A DNA stretch of 64,000 nucleotides. It comes from Spongilla lacustris. Taxonomy: Eukaryota; Porifera; Demospongiae; Spongillida; Spongillidae. The stretch covers positions 5,741,505 to 5,805,504 of the forward strand of contig OX442423.1 of the NCBI GenBank assembly GCA_949361645.1, read 5' to 3'. The position numbers and the translations under genes were made by a program. The notes under the pieces are model-generated. The model was not told the DNA's origin. It worked only from the letters and a program-made list of their open reading frames with translations, and made no database searches. Positions 22,127-34,900 of the stretch are shown piece after piece (position 1 is the first letter of the stretch; the number at the start of each line of letters is the position of its first letter).

Positions 22127-22933
22127 CAGGGGCGGATTTAGGGGGGGGGGGGGGGGGGGGGGGGTCCAGGGGGTCCGAACCCCCCCTTTCCTATATGAAG
22201 AATGACGTAATGCATAAGAATGACGTAATGCATACTGTAATCTATGCAGCGTTCTGCATGTTACCATCGATATCATTTGCAGGCTTGCACATTGTTCTAG
22301 CCAAGCGGGATCTAGATCGATCTAACTAAATCCTCCCCTATTAACGAAATTTAATTTTGCATGTGTGGTTAATTAGAATTTAATCGCGCGATCAATCGAA
22401 TAGTGCGTGTGAGCAGGAATTATAGTAAGCGATCGAAAGACGTGAATGGGATGGATCTCAGATTCTTTTCCTAGGTTATTACCGTAGCTATAGAGCTAAA
22501 CAAACTAAAAGTACTAATACTATAGTAAAACACTGATACGCGAGTCGTTTATAGACCGATATGTAGCTGGTGCATGGCCACGTGCACGCTTCGGGCACAA
22601 ATTCACAAAAGCTTTACGTCACGAAGTAGCAGTAGGAACCATAGCATTGTGAAAAATGAAGAGTTTTCTCGTCGCTATCCATGCAAGTGCAGGCTCTAGT
22701 AATCCGGATATCGCATGATGTTTGTATTGGATATCACTATGAATTTCATGCTAAACAAACGCAAAAGCAAAAAGCGGCTGGGGCTTCGCCCCAGACCCCA
22801 CTGGGGGAGCTATCAGCGCTCCCCCAGACCCCCTTGCTGTCACGGGAGGGGGCACGCCCCCTCCCGTACCCTCCCCCAGTGGTGAATATCTTTATTGGAC
22901 CCCCCCTTTCCCAAAACCCTGGATCCGCCCCTG
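22127..22933. mobile_element. 0.8-kb TIR element with CAGGGGCGGAT ends, 5-bp target duplication
   Basis: The ends CAGGGGCGGATTTAGG and CTGGATCCGCCCCTG are inverted. AGTTG flanks both sides (22,122-22,126 and 22,934-22,938). Removing it restores the sequence expected from the opposite arm of the host palindrome (13,305-13,330), which proves the insertion. It has a G run of about 24 beside the left end and a GC-rich stem region near the right end, but no transposase. Superfamily is not certain; a hAT-like group with 5-bp duplications is one option. Confidence 0.8.
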
Positions 22934-22982
22934 AGTTGAATATTCTTGCGCTCCGGAGAATGGAAGCTGTTCCGTGTACATA

Positions 22983-24345
22983 CAGGGTGATCCAAAAGTC
23001 GCGCAAAATCTTTGAATTGGCATAACTCCAGAACTGAACATGGTAAAATTATGCTGTTTAAACCAAAAATCATGCCAATCATTAGCTTAAGTTATGAATG
23101 TGTAGTTATTAAAAGTTAGTTATCGGTTTATTAAAAACATGCCAATGCTATGATCAACATTCAGTACCACCCAGGAAGTGTGTAAAAATTAATTTTTATA
23201 ACTATTAAAATTACTTATCACGTGATCTATCTTATATGTGGTTTTTGTGGGGAAACCCCTGCTGAAAGTCAAGCTATTGCAAATTAATCACCAATATCAC
23301 GGTGAATCTATGCAAAGAAGCATCCAATAATCGTGCCAATGAACAGCTTACCATCTTGCGTGGTGACTAACGAAGCCAAACGTTTAAAGCGGAGTTGATT
23401 AGTTTCTGTTAATTGACATTGTTAAAAGCTAACTTTGAATTATCAGACCTGTAGAGGAAGCCGTACTCTAATTGTGGAACTAACTTTTGTATTTTCTCCT
23501 CCACTGGAAACAAAGTTACAAACTGTCCAAGTTTGGCAGCGCTTACGCATGCGCGGAATTATTGAACGAAAGTGGAACATGAATGTTTAGGTCTGCGTAC
23601 GAGATGTCTCACGTGAACACAATTGAAATTATCACATTCACGTGATACATTGCCGCTGTGCACAACACAGCCCCACCCTCCTAAACTATGCTTCTCTTCA
23701 ACATCATTGCCCGCACTTTTCATTCGCCTGCGCAAACGTGACCCATCAGATGCATGGGCAAATATTGTAAAATCCAGTGTTATCAAAAATCCCCAAGCCG
23801 TGGCTAACGAGCCTATGCTTCACTGAGTTGTTCATAAAAAAAAAAAAAAGCAGAGAATCTTTATTGGACGCAAATCGTACCATACCGCGTCGTTCGTTTC
23901 ACAGCAGTTACTGGTTTTAATAACAAACCGTACTAGGTGTGCACCATTTCAAATCGAACGTCATTTCAAATAGGCCTACCTGCGCACAAAAGCGGGAGGT
24001 GAACTTAAGCAACAAGGCAGCTTAGTACAGCGCTGCAGCTACACTAGTGCATGCAGCCGCGTGGTCCAGAACGTGCTTCATCAAAGACGCTAGAGTACGT
24101 ACGTACACATGCACGCGCATAGGTAAGTATGGGTTCAGAAATTATGTAGCGTATTCGTTCATGTTACAGACAGAATTCGTAGAAAGCAGGGTCGCTACGA
24201 GCAGGACACTTGTACGAACCCAAAAACAACTGGATCAGCTTGCTCTGCAATGTCCTACCACACTAACTAAGGTTCGTGTACGTGCGTGCCGGGCTCGACA
24301 GGCCTACCTGCTGTATACGTAGTCACTCTGCCTCCACCTGGACTG
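22983..24345 (+). repeat. Left single-copy arm of the 17.5-kb element
   Basis: Inverted copy of 39,125-40,490. It contains a poly-A run (about 23,838-23,850) and an open frame at 23,623-23,826 (67 codons). The frame is also present in the right arm (39,850-39,647) with a few substitutions. The frame has no recognised domain; its conservation follows from the palindrome and is not proof of coding. Confidence 0.8.
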
Positions 24346-27300
24346 GAAGGTCGGGGTCTCTCCGTCTCACTTGGAGAAAAGGTCTCTCTACCCGACTGGA
24401 AGAGAGGCGTCTCTCTACCTGACTGGAAAGCAGGGGTCTCTCTACCTGACTGGAAGGCAGGGGTCTCTCTACCTGACCTGAAAAGAGGGGTCTCTCTACC
24501 TGACTGGAAAGAGAGGGGTCTCTCTACCTGACTGGAAAGAGAGGGGTCTCTCTACCTGACTGGAACTGAAGGATGATCTCTGCCTGACACAGAGAGAGGG
24601 GGGTCTCTCTATTTGACAGAGAGAGAATACTTTTTTCTGTCTCACCCAGAGAGGGGTCTCTGTACCTGACAGGAAGAGAGGGGTCTCTCTACCTGACTGG
24701 ATGTTAGGGGTCTCTCTATACCTGACTGGAACTGAAGGATGATCTCTGCCTGACACAGAGAGAGGGGTCTCTCTATCTGACAGAAAGAGATCTGTCTCAG
24801 TCAGAGAGGGTTCTGTCAATCTGTCTGGAAGAGAAGGGTCTCTCTACCTGACTGGAAGAGAGGAGTCTCTCTACCTGACTGGAACTGAAGGATGATCTCT
24901 GCCTGAGGGGTCTCTTAATTTGAAATCCTTTTTCTGTCTCACTCAGAGAGGGGTCTCTCTACCTGACTGGAAGGAAAGGGTCTCTCTGTCTCACTCAGAG
25001 ACGGGGGTCTCTCTACCTGACTGGAACTGAAAGGTGATCTCTGCCTGACACGGGTCTCTCTGTCTGATAGAAAGAAAATGATTGTTCTGTCTCACTCAGA
25101 GAGGGTCTCTCTACCTGACTGGAAGGGATGGTTTCTCTGTCTCACTTGGAGATAAGAGTCACTCTACCTGACTTGAAGACACGGGTCTCTCTACCTGACT
25201 GAAAGAGAAGGGTCTCTCCGAGACAGGGGTCTCTGTACCTGACTGAAAAAGACAGGTCTCTCTACTGGACTGGATAAGTAGGGTCTCTCTACCTGACTGG
25301 AAGAGAGGGGTCTCTGTACCTGACTGGAAGTATGGGGTCTCTCTACCTGACTGGAACTGAAGGATGATCTCTGCCTGACACACAGAGAGGGGTCTCTCTA
25401 TTTGACAGAGAGAATGCTTTTTCTGTCTCACTCAGTGAGGGGTCTCTCTACCTGACTGGAAGAGAGGTGTCTCTGTACCTAAGTCTCTCTACCTGACTGG
25501 AACTGAAGGATGATCTCTGCCTGAGGGTTCTCTCCATTTGACAGAAAGAAAATGCTTTTTCTGTCTCACTCAGAGAGGGGTCTCTCTACCTGACTGGAAG
25601 AGAAAGGTCTCTCTGTCTCACTCAGAGACGGGGGGTCTCGCTTCTTGACTGGAACTGAAAGGTGATCTCTGCCTGACACAGAGAGAGGGGTCTCTCTATC
25701 GGACAGAAAAAGAATGATCTTTCTGTCGCACTCAGAGAGGGGTCTCGCTACCTGACTGATAGAGAGAGATCTCTCTACCTGACTGGAAAAGAGGGGTCTC
25801 TCTACCTGACTGGAGGAGAGGGGTCTCTGTACCTGACTAGAAGAGTGGGGTCTCTCTACCTGACTGGATCTCTGCCTGAGAGGTCTCTTAATTTGACAGA
25901 AAGAAAATGCTTTTTCTGTCTCACTCAGAGAGGAGTCTCTCTACCTGACTGGAAGGGAGGGGTTTCTCCATTTCACTTGGAGAGGAAGGTCTCTTTACCT
26001 GATTGGAAGAGAATGGTCTCTCTGTCTCACTCAGATACGGGGGTCTGTCTTCCTGACTGGAACTGAAAGGTGATCTCTGCCTGACACAGAGAGAGAGGTC
26101 TCTCTGTCTGACAGAAAGAGTGATCTTTCTGTCTCACTCAGAGAGGGGTTTCTCTACCTGACTAGAAGAGATGGTCTCTCTGTCTCACTTGGAGATAAGA
26201 GTTACTCTACCTCACTGGAAGACAGTGGTCTCTCTACCTTACTGGAAGAGAAGGGTCTCTCAGACAGGGGTCTCTGTACCTGACTGGAAGAGAGGGATCT
26301 CTCTACCTGGCTGGAAGAGAGGAGTCTCTCCACCTGACTGGAACTGAAGGATAATCTCTGCCTGAGGGTTCTTTTAATTTGACAGAAAGAAAATGCTTTT
26401 TCTGTCTCACTCAGAGAGGGTTCTCACAACCTGACTGGAAGGGATGGGTCTCTCCATATCACTAGGAGAGGAAGGTCTCTTTACCTGACTGGACGTAATT
26501 GGTCTCTGTCTCACTCAGAGATGGTGGTCTCTCTATCTGACTGGAACTGAAAGGTGATCTCTACCTGACTGGAACTGAAAGGTGATCTCTGTCTGACACA
26601 GAGAGAGGGGTCTCTGTCTGACAGAAAGATAATGCTTTTTCTGTCTCACTCAGAGAGCGGTCTCTCTACCTGACTGGAAGTGAGGGATCTCTCTGTGTGA
26701 CTCACACAGAGGAGTCTATCTGCTGCCCTGATACAGACAGGTCGGTCTCTCTACCCGACTGGAAGGGATGGTCTCTCCGTCTCACTTGGAGATAAGAGTC
26801 ACTCTACCTGACAGGAAGAGATGGGTCTCACAGACAAGGGTCTCTGTACCTGACTGGAAAATAAGGGTCTCTCTACTTGACTGGAAGAGCAGGGTCTCTC
26901 TAACTGACCGGAAGAGAGGGGTCTCTGTACCTGACTGGATAAGTGGTGATCTCTGCCTGACACAGAGAGAGGGGTCTCTCTATTTGACAGAAAGAGAATG
27001 TATTTTCTGTCTCACTCTTAGAGGGGTCTCTGTACCTGACAGGAAGAGAGGGGTCTCTCTACATGACTGGAAGAAAGGGGTCTCTTTACCTGACTGGAAG
27101 AAAGGGATCTCTCTACCTGGCTGGAAGAGAGGAGTCTCTCTACCTGACTTGAACTGAAGGATAATCTCTGTCTGAGGGGTCTCTTAATTTGACAGAAAGA
27201 AGATGCTTTTTCTGTCTCACTCAGAGAGGGGTCTCTCTACCTGACTGGAAGGGAGGGGTCTCTCCATATCTCTTGGAGAGGAAGGTCTCTTTACCTGACT

Positions 27301-30300
27301 GGAAGTGAATGTTTTCTCTGTCTCACTCAGAGACGGTGGTCTCTCTACCTGACTGGAACTGAAAGATGATCTCTACCTGACTGGAACTGAAAGGTGATCT
27401 CTGTCTGACACAGAGAGAGGGGTCTCTCTGTCTGACAGAAAGAAAATGCTTTTTCTGTCTCACTCAGAAAGCGGTCTCTCTACCTGACTGGAAGTGAGGG
27501 ATCTCTCTGTGTCACTCACACAGAGGAGTCTATCTGCTGCCCTGATACAGACAGGTCGGTCTCTCTACCGGACTGGAAGGGATGGTCTCTCCGTCTCACT
27601 TGGAGATAAGAGTCATTCTACTGCACTGGAAGAGATGCCCTTCCCCACCGAGCCAACGTAGGAACAGGAGTCACACACGGCGTGTCTCCACCTGCCAAAG
27701 TAGACCATGCGGAAGGAAGGAACGTAGATGCGTATGACGGCGCTCACAGACAGGGGTCTCTGTACCTGACTGGAAGAGAGGGGTCTCTGTACCTGACTGG
27801 AAGAGTGGGGTCTCTCTACCTGACTGGAACTGAAGGATGATCTCTGCCTGACACAGAGAGAGGGGTCTCTCTATTTGATAGAAAAAGAATGCTTTTTCTG
27901 TCTCACTCAGAGAGGGGTCTCTCTATCTGACAGAAAGAGAATGCTCTTTCTTTCTTACTCAGATAGGGTTCTGTCTATCTGTCTGGAACAGAAGGGTCTC
28001 TCTACCTGACTGGAAGAGAGGAGTCTCTCTACCTGACTGGAACTGAAGGATAATCTCTGCCTGACACACAGAGAGGAGTCTCTCTATTTGACAGAAAGAG
28101 AATGCTTTTTCTGTCTCACTCAGAGAGGGGTCTCTGTACCTGACAGGAAGAGAGGGGTCTCTCTACCTGACTGGAAGATAGGGGTCTCGTGTCTCTGTAC
28201 CTGACTGGAAGGCAGGAGTTGCTCACCTGACTGGAACTGAAGGATGATCTCTGCCTCTCTATTTGACAGAAAGAAAATGCTTTTTCTGTCTCACTGATAG
28301 AGGGGTCGCTCTACCTGACTGGAAGGGAGGAGTCTCTTCATTTCACTTGGAGAGAAAGGTCTCTCTACCTGATTGGAAGAGGAAGGTCTCTCTGTCTCAC
28401 TCAGAGATGGGGGGTCTCGCTTCCTGACTGAAACTGAAAGGTGATCTCTGCCTGATACAGAGAGAGGGGTCTCTCTATCTGACAGAAAGTGTATGATCTT
28501 TCTGTCTCACTCAGAGAGGGGTCTCGCTACCTGACTGATAGAGAGGGATCTCTCTACCTGACTGGATAAGAGAGCGGTCTCTCTACCTGACTGGAAGAGA
28601 GGGGTCTCTCTACCTGACTGTAATAGTAGGGTCTCTCTACCTAACTGAAAGAGAGGGGTCTCTCTACCTGACTGGAAGAGAGGGGTCTCTGTACCTGACT
28701 GGAAGAGAGGGATCTCTCACCCTGACCGGAAGAGAGAGGTCTCTGTACCTTACTGGAAGAGTGGGGTTTCTCTACCTGAATGGAACTGAAGGATGATCTC
28801 TGCCTGACACACAGAGAGGGGCCTTACTATGTGACATAAAAGAGAATGCTCCTTCTGTCACACTCAGAGAGGGTTCTGTCTATTTGTTATGAAGAGAAGG
28901 GTCTCTCTACCTAACTGGACGAGAGGGGTCTCTCTCTACCTTACTTGAAAAGAGGGGTCTTTCTACCTGACTGGAAGAGAGGGGTCTCTCTACCTACCTG
29001 GACGAGTTGGGTATCTCTACCTGATTTGAAAAGAGGGGTCTCTCTACCTGACTGGAAGAGTGGGGTCGATCTAACTGAGGGGTCTCTCTACCTGACCGGA
29101 ACTGAACGATGATCTCTGCCAGACACAGAGTGAGGGGTCTTTCCATTTGACAGAATGAAAATGCTTTTTCTGTCTCACTCAGAGAGGGGTCTCTCTTCAT
29201 GACCGCAAAAAGGAGTCTCTCTACCTGACAGAAAGAAAATGCTTTTTCTGTCTCACTCAGAGAGGGGTCTCTCTTCATGACCGGAAAAGAGGAGTCTCTC
29301 TACCTGATTGAAAGGGAGGAGTCTCTGTACCTGACTGGAAGAGAGGGGTCTTCTGTGTCACTCTGACAGAGGAGTCTATCTGTTGCTCCGGTACAGAGAG
29401 GTCGGTCTCTACGTATGACTGGACGAGAGGGGTCTCTATTTGACTGGAAGGGAGGGGTCTCTCCATTTCACTTGGAGAGGAAGGTCTCTCTACCTGACTG
29501 GAAGAGAATGGTCTCTCTGTTTCACTCAGAGACAGGGGTCTCTGTAACTGACTGGAAACGAGGGGTGTCTCTATTTGACTGGAATAGAAGGGTCTCTCTC
29601 CCTGACCGGAAGAGAGAGGTCTCTGTACCTGACTGGAAGTGTGGGTTTTCTCTACCTGACTTGAACTGAAGGATTATCTCTGCCTGTCACAGAGAGAGGG
29701 GTCTCTCTATCTGACATAAAAGAGAATGCTCTGTCTGTCTCGCTCAGAGACGTGTCTGTCTATCTGCCTGGAAGAGAAGGGTCTCTCTACCTGACTGGAA
29801 GAGAGTGGTCTCTGTACCTGACTGGAACTGAAGGATGATCTCTGCCTGACACTGAGAGAGGGGTCTCTCTAAATGACAGAAAGAAAATGCTGTTTCTTTC
29901 TCACTCAGAGAGGAGTGACTGGAAGAGTTGGGTCTTTCTACCTGACTTGAAAAGAGGTGTGACTGGAAAAGAGGGGTCTCTCTACCTTACTGGAAGAGTT
30001 GGGTCTCTCTACCAGACTTGAAAAGAGGGGTCTCTCTACCTGACTGGAAGAGAGGGGTCTGTCTAACTGACTGGAAGTGTGGGGTCTCTCTACCTGACCA
30101 GAACTGAACGATGATCTCTGCCTGAGGGGTCTCTCTATTTGACAGAAAGAAAATCTTTTTTCTGTTCACTCAGAGAGGGGTCTCTCTTCATGACCGGAAA
30201 AGAAGAGTCTCTCTACCTGATTGAAAGGGAGGAGTCTCTGTACCTGACTGGAAGAGAGGGGTCTGTCTGTGTCACTCAGACAGAGGAGTCTATCTGCTGC

Positions 30301-30735
30301 TCTGGTACAGAGAGGTCGGTCTCTACACATGACTGGAAGAGAGGGGTCTCTCTACTTGACTGGAAAGGAGGGGTCTCTCCATTTCACTTGGAGAGAAATG
30401 TCTCTCTACCTGACTGGAAGAGAATGGTTTCTCCGTCTCACTCAGAGACGGGGGTCTCTGTACCTGACTGGAAGAGAATGGTCTATCTGTCTTACTCGGA
30501 GACAGGGGTCTCTCTACCTGACTGGAAGAGAGGGGTCTCTCTACTTAACTGGGAGAGACGTGTCTCACTACCTGACTGGAAGAGAGGGGTCTCTCTACCT
30601 GACTGGAAGAGAGAGGTCTCTCTACCTGACTGGAAGCGAGAGGTCTCTCTACCTGACTGGAAGGGAGGGGTGCTTCTACCGGACTGGATGAGAGGGGTCT
30701 CTCTACCTGACTGGATGAGAAGAGTCTCCTACTCC
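24346..30735 (+). repeat. Left array of the 27-bp repeat
   Basis: Tandem minisatellite whose unit contains GGTCTCTCTACCTGACTGGA plus AGAGAGG. Because 27 is divisible by three, long open frames arise on both strands with 9-residue periods (SLYLTGREG, VSLPDWKRG), all spurious. Longer higher-order units carry GATGATCTCTGCCTGACAC and CTTTTTCTGTCTCACTCAGA spacers. A non-repeat island interrupts it at 27,635-27,747. Confidence 0.9.
27635..27747 (-). other. GC-rich non-repeat island inside the array
   Basis: About 110 bases unlike the 27-bp repeat and with no counterpart that I find in the right array. On the minus strand one frame stays open across the island (about 38 codons, including RIYVPSFRMVYFGRWRHAVC). 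It may be a captured host exon fragment or filler DNA from repair. The product is not recognised. Confidence 0.35.
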
Positions 30736-31975
30736 CTCTTCAGGAGACAGTGGTGTTATAATTGCGTACCTGCAGCCCAACGTGGAGAACCTGGTAGAGA
30801 AGTATGATCGTATGTTGTCTATACCACACTAGGACCATGCTTCTCCTCCAGTGATGGAGGAAGAAGGGACTGGAGACACTAAAACTTTCCTCTGCCACCA
30901 ACCATAGTACATGGTGGAGTGTAGTCAGGGTCACATGACTCTAACTGTGTTTTGTGTATGTAGAGTATTAAATTAACACATCAATCTTTAGAAGCTGCCA
31001 GATCAAGTGTTTTTGTTATACATGTACATGTACATGGTATAGGAACATCTCCTGCTGTGAAATTGTGTACCGAAGGAGCTACATGTATTGGGTTCTAGCA
31101 GTACCACTCTCTGTGCTAACACTCAGAGGGACCTCGTTTAACTGTTAGACAGATAAACCTCTCTGCCTTCAAGATGGGAGGCCGGGTAGGGACATAAAGA
31201 TGTAGAAAGGGTGGCATTGATAGGTACAGTGGAGAGGGGGGCAGAAGTGAGAATATTTAAGCATAAAAATAGTTGTTACATGCATTGTGGGGGGGTTTTA
31301 TCATGTCTGTGGAGGTGGGTATGCATGTGTGTGGTAGGTTAGAGCCTTTTTCCTTCCTCCTCCTGGGAAAGTGTGTGCATAGGGGTATTGTGAGTCAAAA
31401 GAGAGGAAGTGAAAGTAAGCAAGTGGGTATCCCTTTGATGTCTAGTAGTAGACAGTAGGAGGGGCTTGAAACACCTCTCCATGACCTCTATGAATAATTT
31501 GCATTGATTATGACACCTGCAGGGCTTTATTGGTAAGAAACCAAATGTAGATCTGAGTCTTATTATGCTCCTATGCACAAAGTTACGCTTGCATAGTACT
31601 AATTTTGAACACACATAAGTGTGTGTAAATGACAGATACTTTAAACTACACTATTTTCACAAACAAATACATAAACAAATAAACTGAAACTTTATCACAA
31701 TTACATGCTCACAGAACACAGATACTTACATTAATACACTGACACAAATACATCTGCAGATATAAAAAAATTATATCCTTCTTATAGGATCCAAAAAATA
31801 AACTTCAATTCAAGCCTGTGAAAAGCCCAGGAAATAAGGACCAATTATTTTGGCAGGAACCAATACAAACACTCAAAAAGTGCTGCAGGAAAGTTAACCT
31901 ACCCTATTCAGCATGCCTCGATCAAACCTTACCAAACAACAAAAATAACACTGACAACTCTCCACAATCTATTTC
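30736..31975. other. Unpaired centre of the 17.5-kb element
   Basis: 1.24 kb of unique sequence between the two oppositely oriented arrays. It holds an exon-like open stretch at its left edge (30,744-30,832), an ACATGTACATGT motif (31,020) and AT-rich sequence. No transposase frame is visible. Confidence 0.6.
30744..30832 (+). pseudogene. Possible captured terminal exon
   Basis: After a good acceptor (ACTCCCTCTTCAG) an open frame of 29 codons reads GDSGVIIAYLQPNVENLVEK and continues to a TAG at 30,830. The amino-acid composition is that of an ordinary folded protein, unlike the surrounding repeat. It could be the last exon of a host gene carried inside the element. Family not recognised; short length keeps confidence low. 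Confidence 0.3.
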
Positions 31976-34900
31976 AGTCTGGTAGAGACACCCCTCTCTT
32001 CCAGTCAGTTACAGAGACCCCCATCACCGAGTGAGAAAGATAGACCATTCTCTTCCAGTCAGGTACAGAGACCCCCGCCTCTGAGTGAGACAGAGAGACC
32101 ATTCTCTTCCAGTCAGTTAGAGAGACCTTCCTCTCCAAGTGAAATGGAGATACCCCTCCCTTCCAGTCAGGTAGAGAAACCCCACTCTTCCAGTCAAGTA
32201 CAGAGACCCCTCTTTTCCAGTCAGGTACAGAGACCTCTGTCTGTGAGACCCCTCTCTTCCAGTCAGGTAGAGTGACTCTTATCTCCAAGTGAGACATAGA
32301 GAGACCGACCTGTCTGTACCAGGGAATAAGATAGACTCCTCTGTCTGAGTGACACAGATAGATCCCACTCTTCCTGTCAGGTAGAGAGACCCCTCTCTCT
32401 GAGTGAGACATAGGGACCATTCTCTTTCAGTGAAGTAGAGAGACCAGACAGGTAGATAGACACCTTTGCATGACAGAGCCAGAAGGATTTCTATATCTGC
32501 GTGAAACAGAGAGAACCCTCTCTTCCAATCAGCTAGAGAGACCTTACTCTTCCAGTCAGGTAGAGAGACCTCTCTTTTCAAGTCAGGTAGACAGACCCCT
32601 CTCTTCCAGTCAGGTAGAGAGACCCCTCATTTCAAGTCAGGTCGACAGACCTCTCTCTTCCAGTCAGGTAGAGAGACCGCTCTCTTCCAGTCAGGTAGAG
32701 AGAGCCCTCTCTTCCAGTCAGATAGAGAGACACCTCTTTTCAAGTCAGGTGGAGAGACCCCTCTCTTCCAGTCAGGTACAGAGACCCCTCTCTTCCAGTA
32801 ATATTACGAGACCCCTATCTTCCAGTCCGGTAGAGAGATCCCTCTCTTCCTGTTAGGTGCAGAGACCCCTCTCTGAGTGAGACAGAAAAAGCATTCACTT
32901 TCTGTCAAATAGAGAGACCACTCTCTGCGTGTCAGGCAGAGATCATCCTTCAGTTCCAGTCAGGTAGAGAGAACCCTCTCTTCCAGTCAGGTAGAGAGAT
33001 CCCTCCTTTCATATCAGGTCGACAGACCTCTCTATTCCAGTCAGGTATACCTGATTTGAATACAGGGGTCTGTCGACCTGACTTGAAAAGAGGGGTCTCT
33101 CTACCTGACTGGAAGAGAGGGGTCTCTCTATTTCATTGGAAGAGAGGGGTCTCTCTACCTTACTGGACGAGAAGGGTCTTTGTGTCTATAGAGAGATCCC
33201 TCTCTTCCAGTCCTGTAGAGAGACCTCTCTATTCCAGTTAAGTAGGGAGACACCTTTTTTCCAGACAGGTATAAAGACCCCTGTATCTGAGTTAGACACA
33301 GAGACCCTTCGGCCTTCTCTTCCAGTCAGTTAGAGAGACCCTTCTATTCCAGTAAGGTAGAGAGACCCCTCTCTTCCAGTCAGGTAGAGAGACCTCTCTC
33401 TTTCTGTCAGGTAGAGAGACCCCTCTCCTTTCGTCAGGTTGAGAGACCCCTCTCTTTGAGTCAGGTAGAGAGACCCTTCTCTTCCAGTAAGGTAGAGAGA
33501 CACTTCTCTTCCAGTCAGGTAGAGAGACCCCTCTCTTCCAGTCAGGTAGAGAGACCTCTCTCTTTCTGTCAGGTAGAGAGACCCCTCTCCTTCCGTCAGG
33601 TTGAGAGACCCCTCTCTTTCAGTCAGGTAGAGAGACCCTTCTCTTCCAGTAAGGTAGAGAGACACTTCTCTTCCAGTCAGGTAGAGAGACCCCTCTCTTC
33701 CAGTCAGGTAGAAAGACCCCTATATTCCAGTCAGGTAGAGAGACCTCTCTCTGAGTGAGACAGAAAGATCATTCTCTTTCTGTCAGATAGAGAAACCAAG
33801 ACCCCCGTCTCTGCGTGAGACAGAGAGACCACTTTCTTCCAGTCAGGTAGAGAGACCTTCCACTCCAAGTGAAATGGGGAGAGCCCTCCCTTCCAGTCAG
33901 GTAGAGACGCCCCTCTCTGAGTGAGACAGAAAAAGCATTTTCTTTCTGTCAGATAGAGAGATCCCTAAGGCAGAGGTCATCCTTCAGTTCCAGTCAGGAG
34001 GAGAGACTCCTCTCTTCCAGTCAGGTACAGAGACACCTCTCTTCCAGCCAGGTAGAGAGACTCCTCTCTTCAGGTAGAGAGACCCTTCTCTTCCAGACAG
34101 ATAGACAGAACCCTCTCTGAGTGAGACAGAAAGAGCATTCTCTTTCTGTCAGATAGAGAGAGCCCTCTCTGTGTGTCAGGCAGAGATCATCTATCAGTTC
34201 CAGTCAGGTAGAGAGACCCTACTCTTCCAGTAAGGTAGAGAGACCCTTCTCTTCCAGTCAGGTAGAGAGACCCCTCTCTTCCAGTCAGGTAGAGAGACCC
34301 CTCTCATCCAGTCAGGTAGAGAGACCTCTCTCTTCCAGTCAGGTAGAGAGATCCCTCTCTGAGTGAGACAGAAAGATCATTCTCATTCTGTCAGATAGAG
34401 AGACCCCTCTCTCAGTATCAGGCAGAGATCACCTTTCAGTTCCAGTCAGGAAGACAGACCCCTGTCTTGGAATGAGACAGAGAGACCATTCTCTTCCAGT
34501 CAGATAGAGAGACCTTCCACTCCAAGTGAAATGGAGAGACCCCTCCCTTGCAGTCAGGTAGAGAGACCCCTCTCTGAGTGAGACAGAAACTGCATTTTCT
34601 TTCTGTCAGATAGAGAGACCCCTCAGGCAGAGATCATCCTTCAGTTCCAGTCAGGTAGAGAGACTCCTCCCTTCCAGTCAGGTAAAGAGACACCGCTCTT
34701 CCAGTCAGGTAGAGAGACCCCTAACTTCCAGTTTGGTAGAGAGACCCCTCTCTTCCTGTCAGGTACAGAGACCCCTCTCTGAGTGATAAAGAAAAAAAAT
34801 TCTCTCTCTGACAAATAGAGAGACCCCTCTCTGTGTGTCAGGCAGTGATCATCCTTCAGTTCCAGTCAGGTAGAGAGACTGCTCTCTTCCAGTCAGGTAG

